Assembly: GCA_026120185.1 (NCBI GenBank)
Contig: JANUWF010001184.1
Span: 310,001-374,000 of the forward strand
Length of the DNA: 64,000 nucleotides
Source of the DNA: Voacanga thouarsii
Lineage: Eukaryota > Streptophyta > Magnoliopsida > Gentianales > Apocynaceae
Reading direction: 5' to 3'
Position numbers and translations under genes: made by a program. Below the pieces are notes generated by a model. The model saw nothing but the letters and a program-made list of their open reading frames with translations, ran no database searches and was not told the DNA's origin. This document shows, piece by piece, positions 22,998 to 34,289 of the stretch (position 1 is the stretch's first letter; every line of letters starts with the position of its first letter).

Positions 22998-25900
22998 GAT
23001 GATCCTGCTGTGGAGTTCAGTGGCTAGTAATATCTGCTTGGGAAGAGAATGTGTCTTTTTATTTTATGTATTGCTTTGGGGAGGCGAGAGTGGGTAATTT
23101 TATTTATGGTTTTTGTTTTGGAATTCATGAATTTATTCTTGAAGTTTTCTTTGGGTTGTAATAACTTTTTAAGTTAAATATTATTTTTATTCAGCAGTTT
23201 GTTTGTGTGACCTAGTTATAAAGACCCCTTATCCTTTGGACGGGGCGACATCCCCGGCCCTGGCGGGCCTAGGCTTCGGGGGGTGTTACAATTTGGAACT
23301 GATTTGCATGCTTGGACTGGCCTGACTCACTATCACTGACACCTAATCAAGAATGAGTTCATCTCCTGGAGGGGGCCACCTACCGAAAAACAAGCTTGCC
23401 CTCTCATAGGCTAGTATTAGTGGCCTACCCTTATTGAGTAATCAGCGATTTGTCACAACGAAACACATTAATATCAATTAGTAACCAACAAGAAAGTATC
23501 AATCATGACTTGGTAAACCTTTGTTAAATTATTTGGTGCAAGAGTTAAGTGAGGTGTTTGAAATCATTTTTATTTAACAAACAATGCGTGAGTTGGAAAA
23601 GAGTGAGAAAACTAGTCATGCTGAAACCTTATCACGTTAAACCATGTTTCCATTGACACCATAAAACATTTGACAACTTGCAATTGCTACGTTTTGCAAA
23701 TGGTTTGAATGCAGGAACTTACCGGAGTATAGCAATATAATTTCTTCTTCCAAATGGATGAATCCTTGCTCTTGATAACCTTCCACGTCTAAAAAGCATA
23801 AGAAAATCATATCACTATCTACTCCTAGCATTTTAGGAAATCATACTACTTAGTAATTAATTCTGTATACATAAACAACAAGTAATCACCAATTTAAATC
23901 CTTGTCCAAACTTCTACTTCATTCCCATGTAACTATTGCCCATAAAATATTACATAAAGAATCAACTAGTTAATTAAAATAAAAGTTGCGCATGAAAATA
24001 AATAAATTAATTAATGTATTAAAATATTAAGTGTCTAAAGGACTTAAATAAATACATATTTAGTTAATTATTTACATAGCTAATTGAAATACTGATATTT
24101 CAATTAATGAACACATATGAATTAATAATAGAAAGTTCCCTTAAGTTTTCCTAGGTTAATCCGAATTTCCAGCAAGGTATCTCAGTTTTCCTAAGAATAT
24201 ATTACCTATGAATACACATTGGGTTAACCTCAATGTTTACAGGGATACACCTTAATACACATAGAATAGAATTCAGGTGGTCTTACATGCAAATTAGGCT
24301 TTATATCAGTTCATAATTTTTATTTACATTAATGTAGCTTTCTATCCAAATTCGCTTTAGTGTAAAGAACAATTCGTAACTCTTGATCATCTCATGAGAA
24401 AATTCCAAAATGTTACAAGTAACTTCTAGACAGTCAGGAGTACATTTTCTCTATTTTGACCTTCCCCAAATTAGGCCGTTTTCAACACGAAATACCCACT
24501 TCAAACTGGGTAATTGGTAAAAACAGGGCTCTCCGTTTTCTCATATTTTCAAAAATTACTGAGATTAATCCAAAGGTTTTCTTGCATGATAACTACCACA
24601 AATCACACCTTGAACATGTATAGTAACAACATCAAATTCCCTTGCAATAATAAATTACTTAGCTATTTTATTTTGTAGTTAATCCTACGACTAGCATAGT
24701 ATCACCAATTTTTCCAAATTTCAGCAATAATGCGCAAAAGTGTTTTTTTTTTTTTTCATCAATTCTTTTGAAAGTTGTTTTCTTTTTAATACTTAAGCAT
24801 AATTTGATGATAACAATCAGTTTTCACACAAAGAACACATAAGATAATTTTTTTAAAACCCAAAACCATAATTTTTCCTCTTTAATGACAGTAGTCAAGG
24901 AAAATTAAAGAAAAGAATTAATTTGTCATTACCTCTTGCTACGCTTAACTCACAAAACCTTAGAGGAAGGTAGGTACCTTCTAGCTTCTGTTACCACCAA
25001 GAACGCCAAAGGATTGATCCTAAAATAATACTTCCAAGTTGCTATTTTGTGCAAAAATTTCTCCATAAGCAAAATAATTCAATTTTGGCTAATGAAAGGG
25101 AGGAATTGTGCATAGAGGAGAGAGAGAGAGAGAGAGATGGCTAGGGTAGGGTTTTATTTGGAAAAGAAATCTAATTAGGTAGGTTTTATATGTAGGAGTT
25201 TTAATAGGTTTAGGAAATAGAAAAAGAATTAACGGAAAAACCTATTTTCTAAAGGGTTTATCTACTTAAAAGCTTCCAATTAATTAATAAAACAAAATCC
25301 TAGGGTCTTAGGGTGTATGGGTGGTGGCACACACATAGGGAGTGTAGGAGGGAATATTCTCTTAATTTCCTAAGCATTAAAGGATTAGAAAAATAATAAT
25401 TTCTTTTTAGGATAATTTCCCAATTACATAAGAATTGGGTTTTTCTTGTTTCTTCCTACCAAAATGGTGGCTACTAGGGCTTCTAGAAGCCTAGTAGTCC
25501 CCTCTAATTAATTCTCCTAGTTTAATTAAATATTTAAATTAAGAAAATTCAATTTCTTCCCAAATAAAATAAAATAAATTGAAATTTTTGCTAATCTATT
25601 ATTTACATACCTTCTAAATTTAATACATAAACAAATAAGCAAATTAATCATATGACAAGCATTTAATAAATAAAATAGCAATTGCTCAAGAATTAAATAA
25701 ACAATTATCCATCAACCAATAAGTAATTACCTAAGTTATTTTATTTATTCGCCATTCAATATTTAGGTCCATTATCTAGGATCATCTTTATTTACTCATT
25801 TATTTGTTCTAAGGTTCCTATAAATATATATATTTCTTTTCCCAAAATATTTCATCCTTCCCTATTGTATTTATCAATTTCTCAAATAATACCATAGCAC

Positions 25901-26032
25901 AACCATTCTGCCACAATCATATTCAAGGTAAGTCATTCATGACATGTCAATTATGTTTATATGCGTGAATACTCATGCTATATTCTTCATGCATTTTCCC
26001 TATTTCTATGGCATTTAGGGTGGTGTGTTACC

Positions 26033-26268
26033 CCCTTAATAACAGTTAAAAGCATAATAAAATTAAATTGTCAATATTGATTACAAGGAAAAGAAACCAC
26101 TCATATATATTTATACACACACACACACACACGCACACATATAAGCAGGCTTCCTTTTTCTTCGTTGAGAATCTTCTTGACCAACTCTCATTTTCTCTTC
26201 TAAGATTTCCCTTGATCCCTCATCTTTTGGTGTTTTCTTAAATTCTCCAAGAGTTCTCCAGGGTTTTC
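26033..26268. other. Continuation of the host of LTR Z; contains a CA microsatellite
   Basis: Resumes the sequence left at 18316. An imperfect (CA)n lies at about 26114-26138. No gene. Confidence 0.45.
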
Positions 26269-26690
26269 TATTAGAATGTACGCCCAAAATAGACTATGTA
26301 TTTCTTTGTTATAAATCGTAATAAAATATTGCTTTTATTAATGATCATTTGTTTATATATATTTACACATGAAGGTCCAAGTATGACAAATTGATGACCT
26401 ATGTATTAGGTCGTTCATCATAGTAAGGTATATGTTATGGATATTAGACATACAAGAAGAATAACATTCTTGACCTTTTGATGAAAGTGGGCATGTCATC
26501 AAGGTAAGATCATCATGCTTTGGTTTCTAATGAGGAATGGTTCACCTTTAGGCAATGAGTAATTCTCTCATTTTATCAACATAAGCGTATTTGGAATACA
26601 TAGAACAAAACCTTCATAGTAGTTGTTTCTAATAAAGTACTACATTTAAAGAAACTTGACTATTATTGTAACATTGTGGACAAGTACTAA

Positions 26691-28512
26691 TATGATGTTG
26701 GGAAGCTCCAAAAATGTGGATTAAGCTCAAGAACAAGACCCCTAACAAACTCACACACAAGAACACCAAAATACAAAGAAATTAACACTCTTGTGATAAT
26801 GTGAATCTATCCTACTTCAAAGATACCTTAACACTCTAATCTAACTAGAGATTAGAACACCAAGAAAAGGAATTTGAAGGCACCTAACTCAATCCTATCC
26901 AACACGCTAGGCAACCTAGCACATAGAATAGAGCAGGAGTTGAGATTATCCTTAAAGGTTTAGATACAAGATCAAACATGGGACTAAATCTTTTGATTTA
27001 GTCTTGATGATTAATGGAATCACCTATGAGAATCACCCTCAAGAACTCTCTCTAGAAAAAAATCTAAATTCTCCTTCCCAAAATACCAAAATTATGTTTA
27101 CAATATTATAATAAGGTATTTATAGCCCCCCATCACAACCTAGCTAATTATTAAACTAATCATGGAATTAGGAGGCCTTCATACAAGTATTAAGGCCCTA
27201 TTACATGCTTTAAAATAAGTAAAAACATAATAAAAGTTGTGAGAATTTAATTGGGGACAAAACATTGCAAAATAAGAATTTTGTGCAAAAATTGGGCAGT
27301 GTCCGAACTGGGCCGGCACCGATTTCAAGGCCCCAGTCGGCACCAACTATGGCTTGAGTTCGAAGCTCCTTGCTTCTAGAATGGGGCCAGCACTAGGTAT
27401 TCTTGCTCAAGCAGGCACCGAGTGTGCTCTGTCTGGTCTCCGCCGTGTTGCGATTCGGCCAGCACTAAGCATGCTTGCTTAAGTAAGCGCCTGGTGCGCT
27501 CTTCCGGTCTCTGTTGTTTTGCAATTCTAGCTTCCTTGACTTGATTTTTGAGTCTTTTTTGAACCCATTTCATCTTAGCCCTTGCCTTAGGACTCTTAGG
27601 ACTTGGTTGATCAATTTCCTTAGCCCTCCATATGGTGTGTTGTTCTAATTGAGCACTAATCACTCTTCTCTTTGGTAGCCCTTTCTTCTCATATCTCTTG
27701 GCCCTTGGTTTGTTTAGTTTGTTGCCTTGAAAAATTCCTTGAATCCTCTTGAAAATTGTCTTTATCCAAGGTGCTATGAGTTGTGGCTTGGTCGCCCTTC
27801 CCCCTTTTTTGGATTAAGCTTTAGGCATGGGGCGGGTTTATAGACAAGTTCAAATTTGGGACTAAATCCTTTGATTTAGTCTTGATATTTAATGGAATCA
27901 CCCATGAGAATCACCTTCAAGAACTCTCTCTAGAGAGAAAATCTGAATTTTGTACAAAATTTGGGTAGTGTCTTAAACAAGCCGGCGCCGTTTTCGAGGA
28001 CCAGCCAGCATTAGTTGTGGCCTGAGTTCGAAGCTCCATGCTTCTAGAATGGGGACGGTGCCAGGTATGCTTACTCAAGCTGGTGCCGGGTATGCTCTAT
28101 CTGGTCTCCATTGTGTTGCGATTCAGCCAGCGTTCGGTATGCTAGCTCAAGCTAGCGCCAGGTGTGCTCTGTTCGGTCTCTGCTATTTTGCGATTCCAGC
28201 TTTTTTAGCTTGATTTTAGAGCCCATTTTAAACCCATATCATCCTAGCTTTTGCCTTTGGACTCTTAGGACTTGGTTGATTAATTTTCTTGGCCCTCCAT
28301 ATAGTGAGTTGTTCCAATTGAGCACGAATCACCCTTTTCTTTGGCAGCCCTTTCTTCTTATATCTCTTGGTCCTTGTTTTGTTGAGTTTGTTGCCTTGAA
28401 AACCTCCTTGAATCCTCTTGAAAATCATCATTATCCAAGGTGCCATGAGTTGTAGCTTGGTCACCCTTCCCCCTTCTTTAGATTGAGCTTTAGGCCTGGG
28501 GCAATTCCTATC
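26691..28512 (-). repeat. 3' LTR of gypsy G, with internal partial duplication
   Basis: 1822 bp against 1157 bp for the partner LTR. The extra length is a second, shortened copy of the stretch from 'gggactaaatc(t/c)ttgatttagtc' to 'ctttaggc': about 26973-27835 is repeated at about 27855-28512. The second copy lacks roughly 200 bases in its middle. GC-rich blocks with GGCGCC-like motifs occur at 27300-27520 and 27980-28170. The frames 27376-27663 and 28228-28650 are products of this repeated LTR sequence, not proteins. Confidence 0.8.
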
Positions 28513-28530
28513 ATTTCCCCCTTCTTGGAA
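28513..28530 (-). other. Polypurine tract of gypsy G
   Basis: On the minus strand, 'ccaagaagggggaaa' directly precedes the LTR start TGATAGGAATTGCC. Confidence 0.75.
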
Positions 28531-28830
28531 AGGATTCATCCTCAAATCAAAACCTGTACGAGAGAGTTTTTGTGAAAGTAAAATGTCATCTCTTTGTATC
28601 TTGTTATTCTTTATACTTTCTCTTTTCACTACCCATATTTTTCTTCTCATTTTACCTCATCTCTCTTTTCTTTTTTTGTCTTCTTGTTTGTCTCACTTTT
28701 CTTTTTCTCTCCAACTTGAGGTGGTCTCCATCCTCTCATTATCGTCTACCTTCATTTTCTCAATTTTTATCTCTTTTCCTTCTCTCACCTCAACCTCTTG
28801 GTCCCCCTTCTTTTGTTTTTCCCTATTCTC

Positions 28831-29290
28831 TCATTTTTTTTTCTGCTCATTTCTTTTCTCCCTCATCTTCTCTTTCCACTCATTCCCCTCTCTCATTTCC
28901 TTTTCTTTTTTCCTCAAGATATTTTGATCTCTCAAAACCTTACTACGGGATAAGGAAAGTAGAGTGGTTTTCATTCCAACTTTTCTCAAAGAATAAGTGT
29001 TCCTCTTCCCTTCATGGACCATATCTCTATCAAACAACCAAGGTCTTTCTAGTAAAATATGCCCTACATACATGGGAAATACATCACAAACCACTTCATC
29101 CTTATACTTCCCTATATCAATAGCAATCTTGGTGTGTTTGTTCACCTTCACCTCTCCACAATTGTTCAACCATTGTAACTTGTAGAGTCTAGGGTGTTTC
29201 AATGTTTCTATTCCTAACTCCTCCACCAATATAGCACTAATCACATTTTCACAATTCCCCCCATTAGTGAGGACACTACATGGTTTTTAC
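28831..29290 (-). pseudogene. Ty3/gypsy retropepsin-like protease, broken
   Basis: The open piece 29244-28831 has the gypsy protease sequence: LKHPRLYKLQWLNN, then IGKYKDEVVCDVFPM, a His-Ile-Leu-Leu stretch, and RPWLFDRD. These are the strand and flap segments found after the active site in plant Ty3/gypsy elements. The upstream codons give Thr-Asn-Gly-Gly (about 29257-29268), so the position of the catalytic Asp reads Asn. No start codon exists; it is part of a Gag-Pol frame. C-terminally the frame runs into a Lys/Glu-rich tail where the RT domain should begin. Confidence 0.8.
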
Positions 29291-29620
29291 TTGATTAGAT
29301 ACCTTGAAAAAAATATATTCTCTCTTTGCAAATTTTCTATTTCTTCCGCACCCACACAAGCATTTTCGACTTCCATTGTTGCACCAATCAATGAACAAGT
29401 AGGTTCAATCACATTTCCCCTTCTTCTCCTTCTTCAAATTTTCCCTCCAAGGCCTCACCATATTCTTCCTCACTAGATGAGATATTACCTTGATCATTTA
29501 TAAACACTATCTTCTTGTTTGGACACTCTTAGAAGGAATGCCGATATCCTAGACACTTGTAGCATTTGATGTTCCTACACCTTTGTGATCACAACAAGGC
29601 TTTGCCTTTCTCTATCCCCC
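29291..29620 (-). pseudogene. gag: Ty3/gypsy gag zinc knuckle, broken
   Basis: Reading minus, a CX2CX4HX4C zinc knuckle lies at 29564-29523 (Cys-Tyr-Lys-Cys, Leu-Gly-Tyr-Arg-His, then Glu-Cys-Pro) with one in-frame TAA inside it. It is followed by a Glu-rich linker, as in plant gypsy Gag before the protease. This is the nucleic-acid-binding end of Gag. The stop, and stops on both sides, make it non-functional. Confidence 0.75.
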
Positions 29621-31929
29621 TTTCGTCTTTAGTCTTGGAGTTTTCATGTAAGGTTGGACTAGATGACTTACTCCCACTAGCTTCATTCCTCATTTGTTCA
29701 TACACCCCTTCTAGCCAACTCTCATTTTTCTTCCTTTGTTTTAGAGCTCCCTCAACAAATTCAATACCATCATGCTCTACTCATTCTTGCTCATTCTCCT
29801 CTAACACTCCCAATGGATTTGGCTCATCCTTTAGGAAAAATAGAATGTTGTAAAATTCCTTAGTCTCCCCGTTTGTTAAATTCAATGGTTCCACATCTTC
29901 TTCTTCATCATCACTAAGCTCTTCATCAATCTCATCGACATTTTCTCAACTTCATCATACACTACTCATCATTTTGATTGAGCATTCTTTGCCACTTGGC
30001 CTCATTTTCTAGCTTCCCCTCCTTCTCAAATCCATGTAATTCATCTTCTTTTACTCTCATCATCACATTTTGTTAAACCTTCTCAACTTTTTCTTCATTT
30101 TTTTGCACGTCATAATATCTTTCATATTCTAATTTATTTGAATAATCAACCTTTTTACACCTTTTACTACAACAAATCTCACAAGTCAATCCTCTTCTAC
30201 TCTTTTGTTGCACCGTGATTGTAAAGGCTTGAAATTCTCCCTTTTTTCCTTACGACTCTTCCTTCTCCCTTAGTTGTTGTAGCAAACTTAGGCACCTATA
30301 GTAATAATGGCCATCACTCCTACAATTTTAACAATCTTAGCTTTTTCTCTCATGCACCCCTTCTTCCGGTGTCTTATGCACTATATTCCTTCCTTTTTGT
30401 TTAACTCTTTTTGGATAATCATAGAAAGTGTGCTCAAAACTCCCACACATTTTTCACTCACGCTCTCTCAAGTTCTTTTTCACCCCATGCTTTGTTATTT
30501 TTTGTGCTCCTCCCATATAAACTTCATCATTCCAATATTTCTCACTCCCATGTTCTTCTTTATGTTCCCAATTTTGTTCCTCAAAACTACCATATCCTTC
30601 CCCACTCGAATAAGATTCTCCATTATTTTCACTCCCCCTACTCCAATCTTCCATAGGACTCAAGTTCTCATATTCTCGATCACTCTCCCCTAGGTCTCTA
30701 TCATAGCTATCATATTCCCTTCCACTTGTACTTGGCCCCTCATCATGTTCATCCACATATCCCATGCTCTCATAATCATTCTCCTCATATTCATTTCTTC
30801 CCTATAACTACTCTCACCATTGCAAGACTCCTCATAATTGTCATACCCTTCACTTTCAATTCAACTAGCCATTGTGAATTTTCTTTCAAGAGAAGTACCC
30901 ACAAAATTAAAGTAGAAAACACATGTAAAACTCCTCACTTCATTTCCTCACGTGTTTATACTCAATTTTTAGTAGTCACTCTTCACTTGTATTTACACTC
31001 TTCTTGGCTTTTATCACAATGAACTCACCATCTCGCATTTTTCAAACTCTTAATTCCACACTCATGTTCTTCCCAAATCTTTTCCACTTCAAAGGATTTA
31101 GTTCTACTAGTCAAGTCAACTAAATTCCAAGAAATAAGAAAGAAATGTGTCTTAAAAGCAATTTATCAAACACTGGGCATGCAACAAGAAAAATGCATGG
31201 ATTTCAAGAGTTGTTAAGCTAGGTGATACTATCAAAACCTCAAGAACAAAATTTAGCAATTAACAACCACTTGAGGAAATGATGACACAAGCAAATTCAA
31301 GATATAGTAGTAAGAGTTCAAGATGTGCAAATGTTTTCCAAACTTGAGATAAGTATAATGTGAACAAATCTTCTAGCATCAACAAGAACACCAACTAATT
31401 TTACAAATGCATCCTACTAATCAAATTAGTCATCATACTTCATGAATGGAAGCTTTGGTAGTTAAGTATAAGTAATCATAATTCATTGGGATAATATATC
31501 AAACACATTGTGTACATTCCTGTAGCTCCATTCAGTATAGTAAATTTCAGATTGGTTTTGGCCCCAAATCAGCAAATTTTTACACCAAATGACTCCTCAA
31601 ACATCAACATGCCATATAGGGTCAAATTAACAACATTTTCATGGCACAAATTCAAGTTTTCAACCCCCCAAAATTGTAAGGAATATAGTTACGGGAATAA
31701 GAATTTTGTAGCAATATGAGCTTCAAATTAACAATTTTCCATGCCAAAATATTCCTTAAACATTATACCAACATATAGGATTAACTTAACATCAAGTTCA
31801 TGGCATAATCTTGAGTTTCAAGCATTCTAAAATGCCAAGAGAAAAAGTGATGAAAATTGAAAATACTCAATAAATCTTGAAGAAGATTGTACTTTAGCCC
31901 GAAGAAAGTTGGTTAATTAGAATCAACAC
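29621..31929 (-). pseudogene. Gypsy G gag N-terminal part and leader, broken
   Basis: On the minus strand the region gives mostly acidic, Ser/Tyr-rich pieces. The longest (30765-30454, 103 codons) has runs such as ESDREYENLSPMED. Position, between primer-binding site and zinc knuckle, argues for gag and leader. The plus-strand frames here (29267-30693) are Phe/Ser/Leu-rich shadows of this purine-rich strand. Nearest the LTR (31000-31929) I see no frame. Confidence 0.5.
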
Positions 31930-31930
31930 A

Positions 31931-31950
31931 ATGCAAGCTCTGATAACAAT
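31931..31950 (-). other. Primer-binding site of gypsy G
   Basis: On the minus strand, right after the LTR end CATATCA, comes 'attgttatcagagcttgc'. This matches the 3' end complement of initiator tRNA-Met (TGGTATCAGAGC) with one change. Confidence 0.8.
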
Positions 31951-33107
31951 TGATATGATCTTGGGAAGCTCAAAAAATGTGAAATAAGCTCAAGATCAAG
32001 AACCTTATCAAACTTATACACAAGAACACCAAAATGCAAAGAAATTAACGTTCTTGTGATAATGTGAATCTATCATACTTCAAAGATACCTTAACACTCT
32101 AATCTAACTAGAGATTAGAACACCAAAGAAACGAACTTGAAGGCACCTAACTCAATCCTATCAAACACACTAGGCAACCTAGTACATAGAAAAGAGAAAG
32201 AGTTGAGATTATCCCTAAAGGTTTAGAGACAAGATCAAATGTGGGGCTAAATCTTTTGATTTAGTCTTGATGTTTAATGGAATCACCCATGAGGATCACT
32301 CTCAAAAACTCTCTCTAGAGAGAAAATCTGAATTCTCCTTCCTAAAATACCCAAGTTATATTTACAATGTTATAATAAAGTATTTATAATCCCCCATAAT
32401 ATCCTAACTAATTAGTAAACTAATCATGGAATTAGGTAGCCTTGATGCAAGTATTGAGGCCATATTACAAGCTTTAAAATAAGTAAAAATATAATAAAAA
32501 TAGTGAAAATTTAATTGGGGTCAAAACATTGCAAAACAAGAATTTTGTGCAAAATTTGAGCAGTGTCCAAACTGAGCCGATGCCAGTTCCAAGGCCCTAG
32601 CCGGCGCTGGCTGTGGCTTGAGTTCAAAGTTCCTTACTTCTTGAATGGTGCCTGCACAGGGTATGCTTGCTCAAGCTGGCACTGGGTGTGCTCATCTGGT
32701 CTCCACTGTGTTGTGATTTGGTCGGTGCCGAGTATACTTTCTCAAGTAGGCAACGGGTGTGCTTTGTTCGGTCTCTGCTATTTTGCAATTCCAAATTCCT
32801 TGGCTTGATTTTGGATCCCTTTCTATACCCATATCATCCTAGCCTTTACCTTGGGACTCTTAGGACTTGGTTGATCAATTTTCTTGGCCCTCCATATTGT
32901 GTGTTGTTCCAATTGAGCACCAATCACTCTTCTCTTTGGTAGCCATTTCTTCTCATATCTCTTGGTACTTAGTTTGTCAGTCTGCTAGCTTGAAAACCTC
33001 CTTGAATCTTTTTGAAAATCGTCTTTATCCAAAATGCCATGAGTTGTGGCTTGGTTGCCCTTTCCCCTTCTTTGGATTAAGCTTTAGGCATAGGGCAATT
33101 CCTATCA
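31951..33107 (-). repeat. 5' LTR of gypsy G
   Basis: 1157 bp. On the plus strand it runs TGATATGATC...AATTCCTATCA, so the ends are TG and CA on both strands. It aligns with 26691-28512 apart from the duplication there. Confidence 0.85.
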
Positions 33108-33710
33108 AGTATCCTAAGATTTGAGTATGAGTCGGTAGTTTGGTGAAGCTAAACTTATATACTTTGATGTAGGATAGGTGAGGTCTCAATTTGGGATTAA
33201 TAACTATGCACATTGGATATATAACTCTAGTTAACTAAGATGGACTTATACAATAGAATTTTTATACTTTACTTAGTGAAGATAAATCATTGCTTTGTGA
33301 TTGTCTAGGATAATCTAATTAATCCAAGGTCCTAAGAACGTAACTTAGAATTATATACTTATAGGTAGCTCCCAAAGTTAAGCAGGTACATTTTGGAAGT
33401 CATGAATTATCGAAGTAGACATCTAAGGATGGTAAAGGTCATTAAGAAAAGTGCAGTGCATTTTTCCTGTCTCAATGATGGACATTATATAGAGGAGTAT
33501 TGATGGGGTTTTATTATGTATATATTTTCTACTATTTTTGTTCTTTAATGAAGACAAATTCTTGTTTAAATCACCACTCACCACTCCATTCTCACCTTAT
33601 TTTGCTAAGAAATGGAAAATATTAAGTGAAGATGAAAGGAAGAAGAACAAGGAAGAAGAATGGAGGAAAATGGAAGAAAAGAAGAATGTGTGCAAGTCTT
33701 GCCCAAAAGA

Positions 33711-34235
33711 AAGTGGCCAAAAGAACCTTGAGTTCCCTACGCTGCCAGTTTTTTTATGACTTATACAATATTTCTAGAATGTCGGTGGCTAAGGGAAGTT
33801 TAAGTTCCCTAGGCCACCCATTTTTTTGTTCATATATATATGTTTTCTAGAGAGCTCATGGCCTAGGAAAGCTCAACATCCCTAGGCCACCAAGTTTTGT
33901 TTATGTATGCTTGTGTCCAAAATGTTCACGACCTAGGAAATTTAAACATCCCTAGGCCGCCAGATTGTAGTTGCATAGGTTTAGTTTTGTGGCAGGCGAG
34001 GGAACTTCTACATCCCTAGCCACCTGGTTTCTATTCTTTTTGTCATTTTTTTCTAGAAATATCACGGCCTAGGGAACTTGATCTGTAGGCTACCTGGTGT
34101 TATATGTATATATATGTAGTACGTTTGCCTGCCCAGCGTAGTTTTTTAGAAACTAGGTGAACTAGGGAAGTTGATTCTAGAAATATATAGCAGGTCAGGG
34201 AAGTGAAGTTCCTTGAGCTACCCACTTGTAGAGAA
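33711..34235 (+). repeat. Array of degenerate hairpin repeats in U3
   Basis: About eight units carry 'cctaGGGAA' followed by 'TCCCTAGGCCACC'-like sequence, so each folds on itself. The best is 33784-33797 with 33805-33818 (13 of 14 pairs, 7-base loop). Others are centred near 33875, 33945, 34005, 34075, 34160 and 34205. Spacing is 60-90 bases. The array stops about 50 bases before the TATA box. Confidence 0.75.
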
Positions 34236-34281
34236 AAGCTTCCTGTCAATGCATTTTGCAGATTCTGGATGAAAAAACTCC

Positions 34282-34289
34282 TATATAAG
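34282..34289 (+). promoter_or_regulatory. TATA box of the Athila-like LTR
   Basis: TATATAAG, followed by a purine-rich leader and a 'ccctagatcttg' stretch, the usual start of R. Confidence 0.55.

Larger units (their letters stand above)
18974..23290 (+). mobile_element. Solo LTR of family X (copy C), 4317 bp
   Basis: Runs from TGTGAAATCCC to GGGGGGTGTTACA and is flanked by the perfect 5-bp duplication atttg (18969-18973 and 23291-23295). The sequence on either side joins into one LTR Z. Along it lie the tRNA-like module (19221-19284), a hairpin (19821-19837), a CT microsatellite (about 20931-20967), a 44-codon ATG frame ending at a GTAAGT donor-like site (21101), palindromes TTGAGTACTCAA (22476-22487) and AGGTGGCCACCT (22541-22552), and an acceptor-like TTTCAG (22997). 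No retrotransposon protein is encoded. Confidence 0.88.
18317..26032 (-). mobile_element. Solo LTR of family Z, interrupted by an X solo LTR
   Basis: The left end is TGTAACACCCCGC. The right end is GTGTGTTACC, where the terminal CA has become CC. Both sides are flanked by the 5-bp duplication ccctt (18312-18316 and 26033-26037), so this is a solo LTR. Relative to family Y (oriented by its polypurine tract and PBS) it lies on the minus strand. Net length is about 3.4 kb after removing the X insertion at 18974-23290. No coding capacity. Confidence 0.75.
26691..33107 (-). mobile_element. Ty3/gypsy element (family G), deleted: LTR-gag-protease-LTR
   Basis: Both LTRs, a primer-binding site, a polypurine tract and target duplications agtac/agtat (26686-26690, 33108-33112, one mismatch) define the element. 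It reads on the minus strand: 5' LTR 31951-33107, gag, protease, then directly the polypurine tract and 3' LTR 26691-28512. RT, RNase H and integrase are absent, so the copy needed enzymes in trans or lost them after insertion. Gag and protease are broken by stops. Confidence 0.88.
26269..33500 (+). mobile_element. Copia LTR of family C2, split by a gypsy element
   Basis: 26269-26690 follows the LTR at 6616 from its start (here TATTAGAATG; the terminal TG has become TA). The match resumes at 33113 ('cctaagatttgag...') and runs to 33500 ('tatatagaggagtat'), collinear with 6616-7410. The middle is the gypsy insertion. The match stops at 33500, where an Athila-like LTR begins, so this LTR was hit twice. 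The remainder is not in the window. Confidence 0.8.

Noticed and set aside
28228..28650. A 140-codon minus frame ending in a Lys-rich stretch, partly repeated at 27376-27663
   Set aside because: It spans the polypurine tract and LTR. The repetition is explained by the internal LTR duplication, not by two related proteins.
28572..30693. Long plus-strand frames rich in Ser, Phe and Leu (for example 28572-29123, 30307-30693)
   Set aside because: They are antisense shadows of the purine-rich gypsy G gag/protease strand, which shows real motifs on the minus strand.
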